Assembly: GCA_000729835.1 (NCBI GenBank)
Contig: JFHB01000006.1
Coordinates: forward strand, 62,001 to 126,000
Direction: 5' to 3'
DNA: 64,000 bases
From: Atkinsonella hypoxylon
Lineage: Eukaryota > Ascomycota > Sordariomycetes > Hypocreales > Clavicipitaceae
The notes under the pieces were generated by a model that worked only from the letters and a program-made list of their open reading frames with translations, was not told the origin of the DNA and ran no database searches. A program made the position numbers and the translations under genes. Position 1 is the stretch's first letter. Each line of letters begins with the position of its first letter. This document shows, in pieces, positions 24,777-36,730 of the stretch.

Positions 24777-27700
24777 GGTGGAGAGGTGAAGGGGTGGAAG
24801 AGGTGGAAGAGGCGGAGGGCGGGAGACGGTCTCTGGAGCTGCAGCGTTTGGGTTGTTTGAGGTTGGAGGGGTCCGTGGTGTTCGGCAGCGGCAGACGATG
24901 GACGGACGAGGACGAAGGGGCCGTACAGCACAGGGCAGTCGGCTTAGGTTGCACAAGCAAGCGAGCCGAACTTGCGCAGCAAAAGGCAAGCAAGCAAACT
25001 GGCAAACAAGCGAATGTGCCCAAGTAAAGATGGAAGGAGCAAATCTGACCTTTTTTGGAATAACAAATGAAAAATGAAAAATGAAAATTAAGTTCTGTAG
25101 ATTGCGAAAAGCAAAAGGGGCAGGCAGGAGTCGAGCCTGTCGCATTGGGGGAAGGAACCTTGAAGTATAATTGCAGTGCGGTGCGGCGCCAATGCGCCAT
25201 TGCGCCAATGCGCCATTGCGCCAATGCTCCGAGGAAACCACCTCCCCGACCACAGCGTCGCTCCTTCCGTGAATTGGACTGACTTCACGTAGGTGTGGAC
25301 ATTGGACATGGATAGTACCTTATGAGCATGGACATGGACATGGACATGTTCCATCTTTCACTTGTGTCCATCACTTGTGTCCGTGCCGGCTTTGATTGAT
25401 TCGACGTTACGCTAGTGCGTCGCATGCTAATTCGCAATGCCCAGCGACCGAACCCAACAAAGAAATTTGTTCTCAGCACTTCATAGGCTCCGGCATTGCA
25501 AGTCGATGTCGGCCCAATGTATCCTGGCATGCGTGAGGGATGTTTTGAATTGGTAAAGTACATGGCTGCGGTTCCCCGTGTCACCATACGAAGGCCAAGA
25601 GTTACTACTGACATCCGGCACAGCGCCATCTCGCAGTGGCTGGGCCCATCTTGAATCAATAATTCCTGGCGTCCGCGCGGCTCCCGAAATTTGGACCTCC
25701 GAATTAGCCGCACTCCGTTGCCCATCCCTCGCTATACCCGCTTATATCCAGGGCACCCTCCATCTGTTGTACGCGTCCAACGTCCTGCCCTGGAGCTTGG
25801 TTGGTTGGTACTTACTTCGAGATGGTGTGTGCCAATCCTTTCACCAACCGTTGCCCAGAACTGGCAAGTGCCTGTTTCCGCCTGGAGCTGTGGTTGGTCG
25901 AGCGGCTGCCGATGCGCGGAATACGGAGTTGGCGAGAGTCTTGATTCCCTCTTGTCCAACAAGCTTAATGCGACACCCAAGTGCAGTGCTCTGTGTAACT
26001 GCGGCCGACTGAGAGCACTTGGTCATGACCATCTGCCATTCAATCATATTCGTTCTCTCTATGTCAGAACCTCCACCTAGCTGCACGTTAAAAGTCCTTT
26101 TATGACAGGACTAGTGATGGCGGCTCACGACTGCCCGATGTAGAAAATACAAAACGATCGGTGCGTCCACTTGTTCATGCCGTCTTTATGTCGAAGATCA
26201 TTACTTTTCTGGCTACATATGTCTTTTGGAAATTGCGAGGCGTTTCGTGCGCTGCTGTGCCACGTGTGCTTTGCCTAATCGTGATGACGCCAAGAATGAT
26301 ACCAAGGGAGCTCCCCTGCAGAGCTTATACTTAGTTACGGCTTGGCACCCCACCGTTGTCTTTATGTTTTCGCCCGTCTCTCTGCACTCACTGTAAGAAG
26401 TATCGCGCGCGTCGTGCTATAAAAGACGGCTAGCGTTTCACTATATGTATCTGGATGTTAGCGGGCTGTTTCTTTTCTTTTCTTTTTTTTTCTTTTCATT
26501 TCTTTTTTTTTTGTTCACTTTCCTTTTGTAATCTTATGACGTTGCCATTAAGCATGTACACGAGGACGAAATCAAGGCAAAACCTACTTGTTGTATCGTC
26601 CTTGCTAGGGTGCGCGGAAAGAGCACACCTGGACAGCTGAAGCCTATCGCCACTCTGGTGGCTTCAAAACATCCCACGAATGACAAACGGTCATTTTTCT
26701 CGGGTATATCTGGTTTCTTACAGGATGACGCGTGTTGCGGTGATAAAATATTGCATGGGGCAAGCCACTCGCAAGGGGCCAGGAAAAGCTGACGTATGCA
26801 CCAGGGCTATTCTCGGCTTCGTGTCCATTGTCCTGGCTTGAACCAGATGGCTTTACGGAGTAAATAGATAGCAGATTATCGTCCAAAGGAGGTTTATGCT
26901 GACAAACTACACACATAATAAGGCTATTTGACGGATCCCCTTGGCACAAGCCCGTTGCCGCTATAGCAAAGCCTAAGTAAATGGCAATCCGTGTCGTGTC
27001 ATTCACCACGAAATTTTAGGCGAGACCGAGTTTCGCCTCAACGGCTGCCTCACTTATGCCTTGGTTTGGAATTGTATTACCCGACTTGCGGCTGTGAATG
27101 ACCAGCATTAGACGCAAAAATACAATCTCATAATATCGGTGAGGATGCTATGGCCGGTTAACGGTCTCGGACCAATTGCAGTATGACGGAGTCTGCCGAA
27201 GGCAAAACCTGGTTATGACGAGTCATGAAGAATCTTAGGACTCCAAAAGTCGCACAACAACTACCTGCGTAGGAAAGGCGTGAAGCGTGCAACGACAAAC
27301 TCAATCTCATATTACTTCCGTACTCGACGTTACAGATACGAGTGACGGAAGCGTCAGTCAAGCGGTCCATCCACCCCATCGTGGCCAGCCATCACATCCA
27401 TCACATCGCAATGCTCTCTCAGTCAGGAGCCAATTGCTGCGGAGGGCCGGCCCACGAAATCAAGCAACGTCCCGCTTCGTGAAAATGGAAAGTTTGGTGG
27501 CTTGGTTGGCGCGGCGTGTCTTCACTAGTCACGAGACAAGCAAGAAATGCTCCCGGGTAAATGAAAACCGTTGCCAATATATAAGGCCGCCATTGAAGAA
27601 TTATCAACCGAGGCGTTCTTGGTATCGTTCCGCAATACCGCCAACAACGTAAAGCAAGCAAAGCGCGGTGCGAAGCATTGAAGCAAGCAAAACAAGCCTT

Positions 27701-28762
27701 CTCATTGATTTGAGTTCGTGAACGTCTCAGCCTTATCTACCGGTATATGGAGGCTATGCGTGGAGTCTGCAGTCTTCGCTCTAGACTCACAAAACCTAGT
27801 CGCCAATTGAAGGCTGACTCAGTCGACTGACAAAGTAAGTCTGTGGCAATACGGAATAGTGCTACGGCATGTACACCCTCGCACGAGCATCCTGAGAGCG
27901 ATGGAGCGGGCTCATTCCACGTCAAATTGGCGTGGCGCGCCACACATGTCTCGTGTGGTTCTGTTATCGATTAACATGTTCGATTCGAGCAATGTGGTTG
28001 CTTTGCGCGCTCTGATTGGTTTCTTGTTCAAAGGCTTCACTAACACCAACAATCATCTCGACTTGTTCGCCAAACTGACGTCTGCAGACAGATGTCTCGT
28101 ATTGCATCATGCCGAAATTCATCCCTAAACCGCAGAGAAACTGCCACCCGACATGAGGGAAGTTTTCTCATCACCGACACGCTGGCTTTCACTATGTCCG
28201 CGTTTGCGATTCAACGGAGAACAAGGAGCATTCATGAATCCACATCGCGTTGCAACACCAGTTGAAGTCGAGATAAACGATCATCATATCCCCCCCACCC
28301 TCAGATCTAGCGACATCGGCAGCAATGCTTCGTACCGTACGGAAGTGCCGTCGCATCGATCGGGTCCCGTATGCTTGTCGACTTAGCTCTCAGACGCTAC
28401 CCCACTAGCCCATGGCCATTATTGCATTATGCCAACGAACAGGGTCCAACAGCGATTCCTCGTGCTTGACCTTGCGGCTGCTATTGCGGCTGCTCAACAG
28501 CTCGCTTCTCTACGTTGAATAGGTCATGTGTTGTCATGAATAGCTTCAAACTCAGCCCACGCGGGCCGCTCGCTGAAGCACGTGGGACTACTGTTCCTTT
28601 GACATTCCGCGGCGGAGGGCTACGCGGAAGAGGGAAGAGAAGACAAGAAGACACGGTCTTGCCATCATGCGGCACTTGGTTATCTAGTAGTCGTCTAGTT
28701 AATGCGAACGTAGAGCTTGCAGGTCGAGTCGAAGGATCGCGACAGCCTCATCCATCACCGCC
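24777..28762. other. 4-kb gene-poor region between the UGDH and GT4 genes
   Basis: No coding region can be supported between these divergent genes. The region holds a GCGCCAATGCGCCATT tandem (about 25185-25228), ATGGAC hexamers (25317-25346), a TACGGAGTA copy (26854-26862) and a pyrimidine tract near 26468-26515. The two promoters are presumably at its ends. Confidence 0.6.
25185..25228. repeat. GCGCCAATGCGCCATT tandem repeat
   Basis: Alternating GCGCCAAT and GCGCCATT octamers occur in about five copies, roughly 410 bp upstream of the UGDH start codon. Each copy contains or resembles CCAAT/ATTGG, the core recognised by the fungal CCAAT-binding complex. A regulatory role is only a possibility. 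Confidence 0.7.
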
Positions 28763-30309
28763 ATGGCATCTTTCAAGCTGGCTGACGGCGCATTGCCGTA
28801 TCCCGTCCATGATCTTGCCAAATTCCCCTCGTCTCTTAAAGGCAAAAGAATCCTGCTTTGCACTGAGTCATTCGGCCCTGTCAACGGCGTGAGCCGCACG
28901 ACCCTGATGCTCGTCAACCACCTGCGAAGCAATGGCGCTCACGTCGCCGTCGTGGCACCTCGCAATCATACAAACCACAACACCTTTTCACCTCCCCCTT
29001 CGCCCCATCTGGGCCCGGCCGACCGACAGCCAGAAGTACGCGTTACGGGCTATCCGCTCCCGTTCAACCCGGAGCTTTCCATCGTGTACCCCGTGCGCAA
29101 TTCGACGCTGTACTCGCGCACGTTTGGGGACGACTCGCCTCCGGACCTGGTGTACTTGGCCTCGCCGGCGAGCTTGGGCTTCCAAGTGATGCTCCAAATG
29201 CGCCAGCAGCCGCCGGAGAAGCAGATCCCCATCATCTGCAACTTCCAGACCGATCTGTCCGGCTACTGCTCCATCCTCTTTCCCGCGCCGCTGAGCCACA
29301 TTGCCGTGTTCGCCTTTGACGCCGTGCAAAGCTATCTCTTCCGCCACCCGTCCATCAAGACCATCTTCTATCCCTCGCGATCCGTGAGGCGCTATCTCGT
29401 CCACAACAACAAGGTCCAGGCCAGCAAGCTGGACCTTCTGACCAGGGGCGTCAACACAGAGCTGTTCAACCCCGGGCGCAGAAGCGAGCAGCTGCGCAGG
29501 GACCTCGCGCCCAACGGGGAAATCATCTTTGTGACCGTGTCACGCATCGCCGGCGAGAAGGGCTTCGATTTCCTCGCCCAGGTGGCGGGGGAGTTGGACG
29601 CCCGCGGGCTCGACTTCAAGCTGTACATTGTGGGTGGCAACCGGAATCCAGACGTGGAGAAGGACGTGCGGGAGCTGTTCGCTCCGCTGGCGGAACAAGG
29701 CAAGGTCGTCTTCGCCGGCTTCAAGGTGGGCGACGATCTGGCGACGGCCTACGCGAGCGGCGACGTCTTCCTCCACTGCTCCGTCACCGAGACGTTCGGC
29801 CTCGTGGTGCTCGAGGCCATGGCGAGCGGCCTGCCCGTGGTTGCGCGCGACCAGGGCGGTCCGTCTGACATCGTCCAGCACGGCGCCACGGGCTTTCTCG
29901 TCCCGCCTGCCGATCTGCAGGGCTTCGTGACACAGGCGGTGCGTCTCGCTGACGATGTCGCGTTGCGGAAGCGTCTGGCCGTGGGGGCCAGAGCCGCTGC
30001 GGGCGAAGCCACGTGGGACAAGATCAACAACCAAGTAGCGTGGCGTATGGCCGATACCATCGAGGAGCGCTGCGCGCAGGGCGTGCGGGTGTCCCAGCCG
30101 TTGGAGTTGTCGTCGTCTGCCCAGCGCCTTGTTCCTGTCTACGGCTGGCTGATGATGAGCAATGCGATGCGCGAAGCCATGACGCGCGGCATCATTGATG
30201 CCAGGCTGGTAGGCGGGCTAGGCATCATTATTACTTTCTGGGCTGTCACTGGTTGTTATGTGCTGTTTACCGAGTGTCTTATGTGGGCTAGGGGTCGTAT
30301 GAGAGGTGG

Positions 30310-30316
<7 letters not shown>
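28763..30316 (+). CDS. GT4-family glycosyltransferase (MgtA/SQD2-like)
   Basis: An intronless gene of 517 residues with a GT-B fold. The N-terminal domain opens with a nucleotide-sugar transferase strand, ILLCTESFGPVNGVSRT (about 30-46). The C-terminal domain has VSRIAGEKGFDFL near 258-270 and the retaining EX7E element ETFGLVVLE at about 342-350, followed by GGPSDIV. A hydrophobic segment at about 481-507 predicts a C-terminal membrane anchor. Relatives include GDP-mannose-dependent alpha-mannosyltransferases (MgtA type) and SQD2-type glycolipid synthases; donor and acceptor cannot be read from the sequence. Coding GC is notably high, giving long spurious antisense frames. The upstream neighbour makes UDP-glucuronate, and the convergent downstream neighbour is a sequon-rich membrane protein. 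The stop codon lies inside a GATT microsatellite. Confidence 0.88.

Positions 30317-30357
<41 letters not shown>
30311..30357. repeat. (GATT)n microsatellite overlapping the GT4 stop codon
   Basis: About 11 tetranucleotide units begin within the last codons of the GT4 gene. The TGA stop at 30314-30316 is part of the array, and TGA recurs every 12 nt in each frame, so unit-number changes should not extend the protein. Confidence 0.92.
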
Positions 30358-30755
30358 GATGTTGGGTCGAACTGGTGCTTTCCTTTCAACAGCGTTATCC
30401 GGGGGCTGGGTTCCTGAACGATACCATTTTATTTGAGCGTATTTCCACCAGGTATGATGATGTGTGGAAGGAAGCTTACGAAACTGAGCGCATGCATCCC
30501 TTTTAAATCAATTTGACCGTTGTAGACGATGCACGGTTTTATGCCATGACTTGAGGTAGCCCGAACACGCATTCCCAAACTTTCAGATCATCTTTCGTAT
30601 TTAATACAAGTAATTCTGCCTGGCAAAAAAAAAAAAAAAAAGAAACACAAGCTATCAACTTTAGCTACAATCCCTCGCATAAAAACCCAACTTCCACGCT
30701 CATGCAATGAGTCCGCTATGCAAAGTGTCAAAAGTAACCCCCAGGTCCAAGATAC
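30317..30755. other. Convergent gap between GT4 and the membrane-protein gene
   Basis: This 439-bp tail-to-tail spacer starts with the GATT array and has a poly(A) run near 30626-30641. No gene is seen in it. Confidence 0.65.
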
Positions 30756-31897
30756 CTAAGCGCCCTTCCGCTGCCCCGCGGCAAGCCTCTTCCTGTAATT
30801 ATGCGCAAACACCATCCTCTCATACGTGCCGAGCCCGTACGTCGCCAGCCCGAGCACCAGCCATATCGACGTGATGATGGCGCCGGTGGGGAAAATCATG
30901 ACTTGCACGCCCGGCATGACGAACGCGATGGTGCCGTTGTGGAGAGCGTCTAATTGGGCCGTGACGGCGGCCTGGGCGGCGGCAAAGTCTGATAGCACTA
31001 CGGACTTGCTGAAGATGCCTGTGAGGAAGGAGGCTTCGTTGAGGGAGACGTTGGTGCTGATGTTTGCGCCGGCCGGATTGGTGGCGGAGAGGGTGAGTGT
31101 GGGCATGAGGACCGCTTCGAGGGTGGACCTTGGCAACGGTTAGAAAGAAATACAAGAGTTTTTTTTCGCCCAAAAAGAAAAAAAAAGAAAAAAAAAGTTG
31201 GGACATATATAGTATGTACATGTGCGTGTAGGAAGGGCAAAGGGGAGGCTTACATGCTCATATTCTGAGACATGTTCGCAGCATCAATTTGCCCGAGAAA
31301 CATGTACGCCCGGACCAAGCGCGGCGAAGCAGCCGTGTCTTCCTGCCGAGACACATCCTTTGTCTGGTTGTTATCGAGCCCCATGCTCATGAGCTCCTTG
31401 TCTGAAATGGGACTGACACTGGCGCCGTGGTACTGCAGACCGACCTTGACGTTCTCAGGAGAGACGTTTGCAAAGTCGTCTCTTGGGTCGGAGACGCGAT
31501 ATAGCCGTAGATCAGCTTCAAAGACACCCGTTTTAGGGTCCAGCGAGGGGAGATTGTAGCATATGCAGTTTCCGGAGGGATTACTACTACGGTGGATGAC
31601 TGATAGTGCCTGGTTGCAGGCTGTGGCTGTAGCTGCGTTCCAGGCGGTGATGTTAAGGGTGCCGTTCCCGTTGAGAGCAGTGACCTCGTCATTGGCAGCA
31701 TCGAGGGCGATCTCGCGGCGCACGAGGGCTTGTGAGGCGGACGACAATGACGGGCTGTTGGTGTTCAGGACCGCTGAGTAGGGTCGCTCTAGGACATCAT
31801 CTGCTCGAAGGATGGCGTGGCCGGTGATGTAGTTGCTGAGTGAGAAGACATTGGTGACCAGACCACCTGCCACGGCGACCTTGATGCCGGCTCGCAT
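30756..31897 (-). CDS. Sequon-rich single-pass membrane protein, function unknown
   Basis: I do not recognise this family. The exons on the minus strand are 31897-31254 and 31128-30756. The 125-nt intron (GTAAGC donor, CTAAC branch, CAAG acceptor) joins NMSM to STLEAV. The product is 338 residues. A hydrophobic N-terminal stretch (about 5-20) could be a signal sequence. One clear transmembrane helix lies at about 292-315 (FPTGAIITSIWLVLGLATYG), followed by a short basic tail. Nine N-glycosylation sequons (NxS/T) lie between these segments, which argues for a lumenal or extracellular body held by a C-terminal anchor. Two cysteines occur as CICY. It is convergent with the GT4 gene, and both proteins are predicted to carry a C-terminal membrane segment. 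The gene is real in my view because splicing, topology and sequons agree. Confidence 0.75.
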
Positions 31898-34800
31898 GGC
31901 TTCTGTTGCTTTATATAAAGTGATACCTTTTCACGACGGGAATTGCACGACTCTTTGACTGGCGTTTCTTGGTTTATGTCCGGGTTATGTTGCAGATATA
32001 TCCAGAACATATATATCTTGAGAGTCGTCGTATCAGTCTTGATGTGTATACTCGAATTTTGAATTACTGCTCCGGTGGTCCACGTTGGATCTCATGCATC
32101 GAGAGATCAGTTAGTGATCCAGATGGTTTCGTTATAAATCGCTATTGACTCAGGACGCTGACGAATGGAAGGTTGGCGAGACAACAGGATACAGCCAAAG
32201 AAGGGAGCAAGGCCGAAAGAAAAGAATTCAAAGGACGAGGAACTCAACAGGTGAGAGAAGTGGACTTGGGGGTGTGATGAGACTAAATGGGAGCCCAGAT
32301 GAACCACGGGATAGATTTGAGAGAGGTTGGGCTGGGCAGCCGGCAAAGCCGGGGAGGATCTGTGGCATTGAGAGCCGCCGGTGTGAAAGAATGAAGGGGG
32401 TTCAATTCTAGCTTCAGTTTCAGAGACGAGGTGAAGCAGTCCAGCAATGTCGTGTCAGGAGGACGTAGTGAGGAGGAAGAAGTAATGACGGTTTCCAGGA
32501 GGGCTTGAGTCCGCGGCGAGGCAGGCTGGACCACGAGCGACAAATTCGGCGTCTGGGGGAGTGGTGGCGTGTCACCGGCATGATCGTTTACATGTGGGCA
32601 GCTTGCTAATCGGTCATCATGTTCCCCCTTTTTTTTTTTTTTTTTATAATGTCCATCCTTCATCGTCATGACGAGGGCCTTGTATGCAGTTGTGAGGTCG
32701 TGTAATGCCCGAAGCCCAGCCGCCGCTTTGGTAGCAGTGGGTGAAGGGGGGCACGAATCGTGTGTGGAATCTGTTTGGTGCGACAGGGCGCAGAGGATCA
32801 CGGGGTGGCGCGACCAGCAGAAAGCCATATTGAGACACGGGCGAGACCCATCCCGTGAACACTTTGAAGCAGCAATTGAGACAATCCCGCAAACGCGAGA
32901 CACGTTTGGATGTGCAATGTCGTGCCATTGTGTGTCGAAGTTGCTTTTTGCTCGTGGTTGCTATAAGCACTAAAACCGACGAAACCACTTTGCCAGATAA
33001 CACACAGACGAACCTCGCGGTATTACAGCTGCCGATACCAAAGCCGGCCGTATCAGATGCGGTAACTTGCATGTCAAGCCTGTCAGAATTCGAGAAGATA
33101 TGGGGGAGAGGGAAAGGGGGGCACAGAACCGCACAAGAAAGGTCCAGGCGTTTCAGCCGTCAGCATCAAGATAATCGCCGTGCCGTTGTGGCGTCGAGAT
33201 CCACTTCCGATCGATCGTTGTTGACATGCGAGACAGATAACCCTTGTCCATCACCCATCCATTTGGCATGTCACATTTTCTCCTCAAGATCCGCGGTGCG
33301 GTTTGCAAACCTTGGAATCAACCGTGGTTTATAGCTGTTAGCATTTAGGTGGCGTCATATAATGCTTCACGCCCGCGTGCCCCTCGAAGGCCAGAACAAC
33401 CGGAGTCGAAGCTGTTCTTAAGAAATCAACATACTTGACAAGGCAAACCATTGACTGAAGGTTCTGCATCGTTAGGTCGTATGGTCCACGCAGAGCCATC
33501 TCGATAAAAAAAATAACGCCTTGTCATAAAAAAGTTGATGGCATCTTGTAATGCAGTATTGACAAGAAACCTTGAGGAGCAAGAAGCCGGTGGGGTGGAG
33601 AAAGGCTCCAGAGGGATTACAGTGGCGCGTAAAAAGAAAAAGAAAAATAAAAATAAAAATAAAAATCCCCCGCCTCCTTCCTCCAAGACCACGTGACCTG
33701 GCCTAGATGAATTATTTCGGCGAGCACAGACCGTATATGTCCCGATTTAAATTTATGGACCGCGTGGCAGTGTTATGTAAATCCATCTAAATACCTACCT
33801 AGGTAGTCATTTATGCCGCACACAAAATGCGGGATAGCTAACTATTGTCCGTTCAATTGACTCCTGCCCCTCTGCCTACTTACCAGACAATCGGCGCTGA
33901 CAAGGGCGACTCCGATTGCTTACGAAGCAGCCTGTTGGGTTCAAGCTCATAGTTGTTTTGCGCTTAAATGGAATCATGGGCTTGAACGATGACGTGATGT
34001 TCATTTTGAGAGCTATTTTCCTGCAAAACTGGGCCGCCACAAATCTAGAGAACAATAACATTGGTGCGTGGGCCCTGGTCTCAGCTGCAACCCAACCGAG
34101 GCGGGACGATTACGCTGTGTGACTGCGTGACTGCGTGACTGCGTTGCATGTCTGTTTGGTGCCAGTGACGAAATTATAAGTTGTGTACGGATTATTGCTG
34201 GTGTGCATGCAAGAATTAGCAGACTCGTGCATCTCCAATAAACGGCGGTTTCGTTCACATCCCGCATGGTGAGGTTTGCAACCTGCCAAATCAGACCTGG
34301 GGAAACAGGGTTGATGCTTTTCTGCTTTTCTGCCATTTGCGCCAATACCTCCGCATTAGGACATCCAGCTCCGGAGCATTGACCTCATGGCGCTGCGGCT
34401 GCCTCATGATCTCATCCCAGTCCGGCACCCCGCTTCCAAGCATTCAGGGGCCAATCATGGGGTATCGTCGCTCATGGCGCAATCGCATCCACTCTATTCG
34501 CAGCTCACCAATTGGTTCTTTTCGCGAGTCAATTCCGAATCACACAGGAACGACCACGCAGTCATTAAGTAGGTAGGTACCTAAGGTAGGTAGGTACTTG
34601 CTATGTTACGCTCATCTGCACTGGTCTGCTTACCGCAGCATGCTTTGCTCCAGAGTACATAATGCCGGCTTCGGCCGTCGTTGCATCGCATCGCATCGCA
34701 TCCGATCCGCATCTACAGATCTTGGTCGCAAGGATTAACCAAATGAGAGTGACACTTGAGTCGTGCCTATAGAGTCTTGATTTTTTGAATTCTATTTGTT

Positions 34801-34927
34801 TTCTTCTTCTTGTGCTCTGAAATCCCTCCAAGAAGCTCTTGTCATCTGTGCCTTGAGCTGAGAGCCGAGAACATCTTTGCGTGCCTTGGCCAGGACTTGG
34901 GTTGGGATAGCAAGATAGCAGCTCAAA
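31898..34927. other. 3-kb gene-poor divergent region
   Basis: This lies between the membrane-protein gene and the MFS gene. The longest frame (206 residues, minus strand, 32283-32903) runs through a poly(T)/poly(A) tract and has no domain, so I do not call it. Other content: poly(T) at about 32630-32645, AAAAAT tandems at about 33641-33666, GTGACTGC triplication at about 34121-34143, GCATC repeats near 34684-34700 and two CCTAGGTAGG-type motifs. Confidence 0.55.
34569..34597. repeat. GTAGGTAGGTACCTA-type palindromic motif
   Basis: AGGTAGGTACCTAAGGTAGG is a partly palindromic motif of the CCTAGGTAGG family. A related copy is at 33792-33806. Confidence 0.7.
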
Positions 34928-36730
34928 ATGGGCTATGGTGCTACAGATTCGGACGAGCGATCACATCCGCGCGATGAGTACAGCAGCAGCCTTGACCTCA
35001 GCGATGACGATCTGGGAATCATCCCAAAGGGGGCTTTGGACCCCGTTTATGAGGCAAAAGCCCGTCTCTTGAACCGCGCCGTAAGTCATTTTTTCCACCA
35101 TCCAGCTGTGTACCCTGTTCGTTTTTGCGCCGTCTCGGTCCTTTGACGCGAGGTTTGGGTTTGTTCCTACAGGGCTGATCGTTTTTTTCGAACGCTGAAG
35201 ACGCAAGATCTCGGTTATAAGATGGAAGCTAATCTATAAACTCTGCCGATAAAATAGATTCGAGATATTGGAATGGGCTGGTATCAATGGCAGCTTTTCA
35301 TCGTTGTCGGCTTCGGCTGGGCTAGCGATAATCTGTGGCCCATCGTGACCTCACTCATTCTCAAGCCAGTCACCAGTGAATTTGGCGTATCGCGACCGCC
35401 ACTGCTCACACTCGCGCAAAATATCGGTCTTCTAGCTGGCGCCGTCTTTTGGGGCTTCGGGTGTGACATCTTCGGCCGTAAATGGGGCTTCAACTTGACC
35501 CTTGGATTGACGGCAGTCTGGGGCATGATAGCAGCTAGCTCACCCAACTTTGCTGCTGCGGGCATCTTTGCCGCATTCTGGTCTTTCGGTGTGGGCGGCA
35601 ATCTTCCTGTCGATTCGGCCATCTTCCTCGAGTTCCTGCCGCAATCGCATCAATATCTTCTTACTGTCCTTTCTGTGGACTGGGCTGTTGCGCAAGTGAT
35701 TGCCAACCTTGTCGCCTGGCCACTTCTTGGCAACTTGACTTGTGGCATCAAGGAAGTTCCGTGTCCTCGCAGCCACAACATGGGTTGGCGCTATTTTGTC
35801 ATAACAATGGGCGCTTTGACCCTGGTCATGTTTCTGGCACGATTCGTGCTATTTACCATCTACGAATCACCCAAGTACCTGATAGGGAAGGGCCGCGACG
35901 AAGATGCCATCCGAGTCATTCAAGAAGTCGCTCGACGCAATGGCAAACCCATTTCTCTCACGCTGGAAGACCTGAAGGCGTGTGAGCCGGAAGGATACGT
36001 TGCTCAGACAGATGCATCGGCCGCCGTGAGGCGATATCTCGACAAACTCAACCCGCAGAAAGTCAAGGCTCTTTTTTCGACCCCTCGGATGGCCTTGAGT
36101 ACGGGCACTATGATGGCCATATGGGCATTAATCGGACTGGGATACCCGCTCTATAACGCCTTTCTGCCATATATCCAGGACAGCAAAGGTGCCCAATTCG
36201 AAGATGGCACCACTTACATCACATATCGAAACAGTCTCATCATCTCCACACTTGGCATTCCCGGTGCCTTGCTAGGTGGGTTATTGGTTGAAATGCCGAA
36301 AATTGGACGAAAGGGCACGCTTTCCATCTTCACCATCCTGACCGGAGTCTTTTTATATTGCTCTACTACTGCTCTGAACAGCACGGCGCTCCTGGGGTGG
36401 AACTGCGCGTTCAACTTCTGCAGCAATGTCATGTACGCCGTCCTCTACGGCTATACTCCCGAGATCTTCCCCACGCCCCAGCGTGGAACCGGCAATGCTT
36501 TGACAGCGACCTGCAATCGCATATTTGGCATTATGGCGGTTCGTTTTTCATCTTCCCCCTTTGACGAGAATTGTTCTCGAACTAACCGCAATGTCCCGTA
36601 GCCCATTGTCGCCATGTTTGCCAACTTACAAACGGCGGCGCCAGTGTATACAAGTGGTGCACTTTTCATTGCCGCGGGGTTGCTTGCATTGATATTGCCA
36701 TTTGAGTCGAGAGGAAGAGCTGCATTGTGA
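34928..36730 (+). CDS. MFS transporter (SVOP/SV2-like, organic solute)
   Basis: A plasma-membrane-type major facilitator protein of 520 residues with about 12 hydrophobic segments. The exons are 34928-35080, 35258-36538 and 36602-36730, with introns of 177 and 63 nt. The second intron uses a weak GTTCGT donor, but splicing restores the last helix (PIVAMFANLQ through ALFIAAGLLALILPF). Visible signatures are the acidic cytosolic N-terminus, the family-typical opening RDIGMGWYQWQLF, and a loop 2-3 motif (CDIFGRKWGF). The second half has a charged loop PKIGRKG and the YGYTPEIFPTPQRGTGNA block characteristic of the sugar-porter/SVOP branch. The substrate cannot be read from the sequence. It stands alone between gene-poor flanks. 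Confidence 0.88.

Noticed and set aside
25100..25200. Possible tRNA T-arm on the minus strand (GCTCGACTCC context)
   Set aside because: A short T-loop-like string is present, but no D-arm, anticodon arm or matching acceptor stem can be folded around it.
24777..25253. Upstream in-frame start for UDP-glucose dehydrogenase
   Set aside because: The extra sequence translates the GCGCCAAT tandem repeats and has no protein character. MTAVHET at 24776 is the sensible start.
32283..32903. 206-residue minus-strand frame in a gene-poor region
   Set aside because: It runs through a poly(T)/poly(A) tract giving a lysine run, has no domain or topology, and competes with other frames of similar quality.
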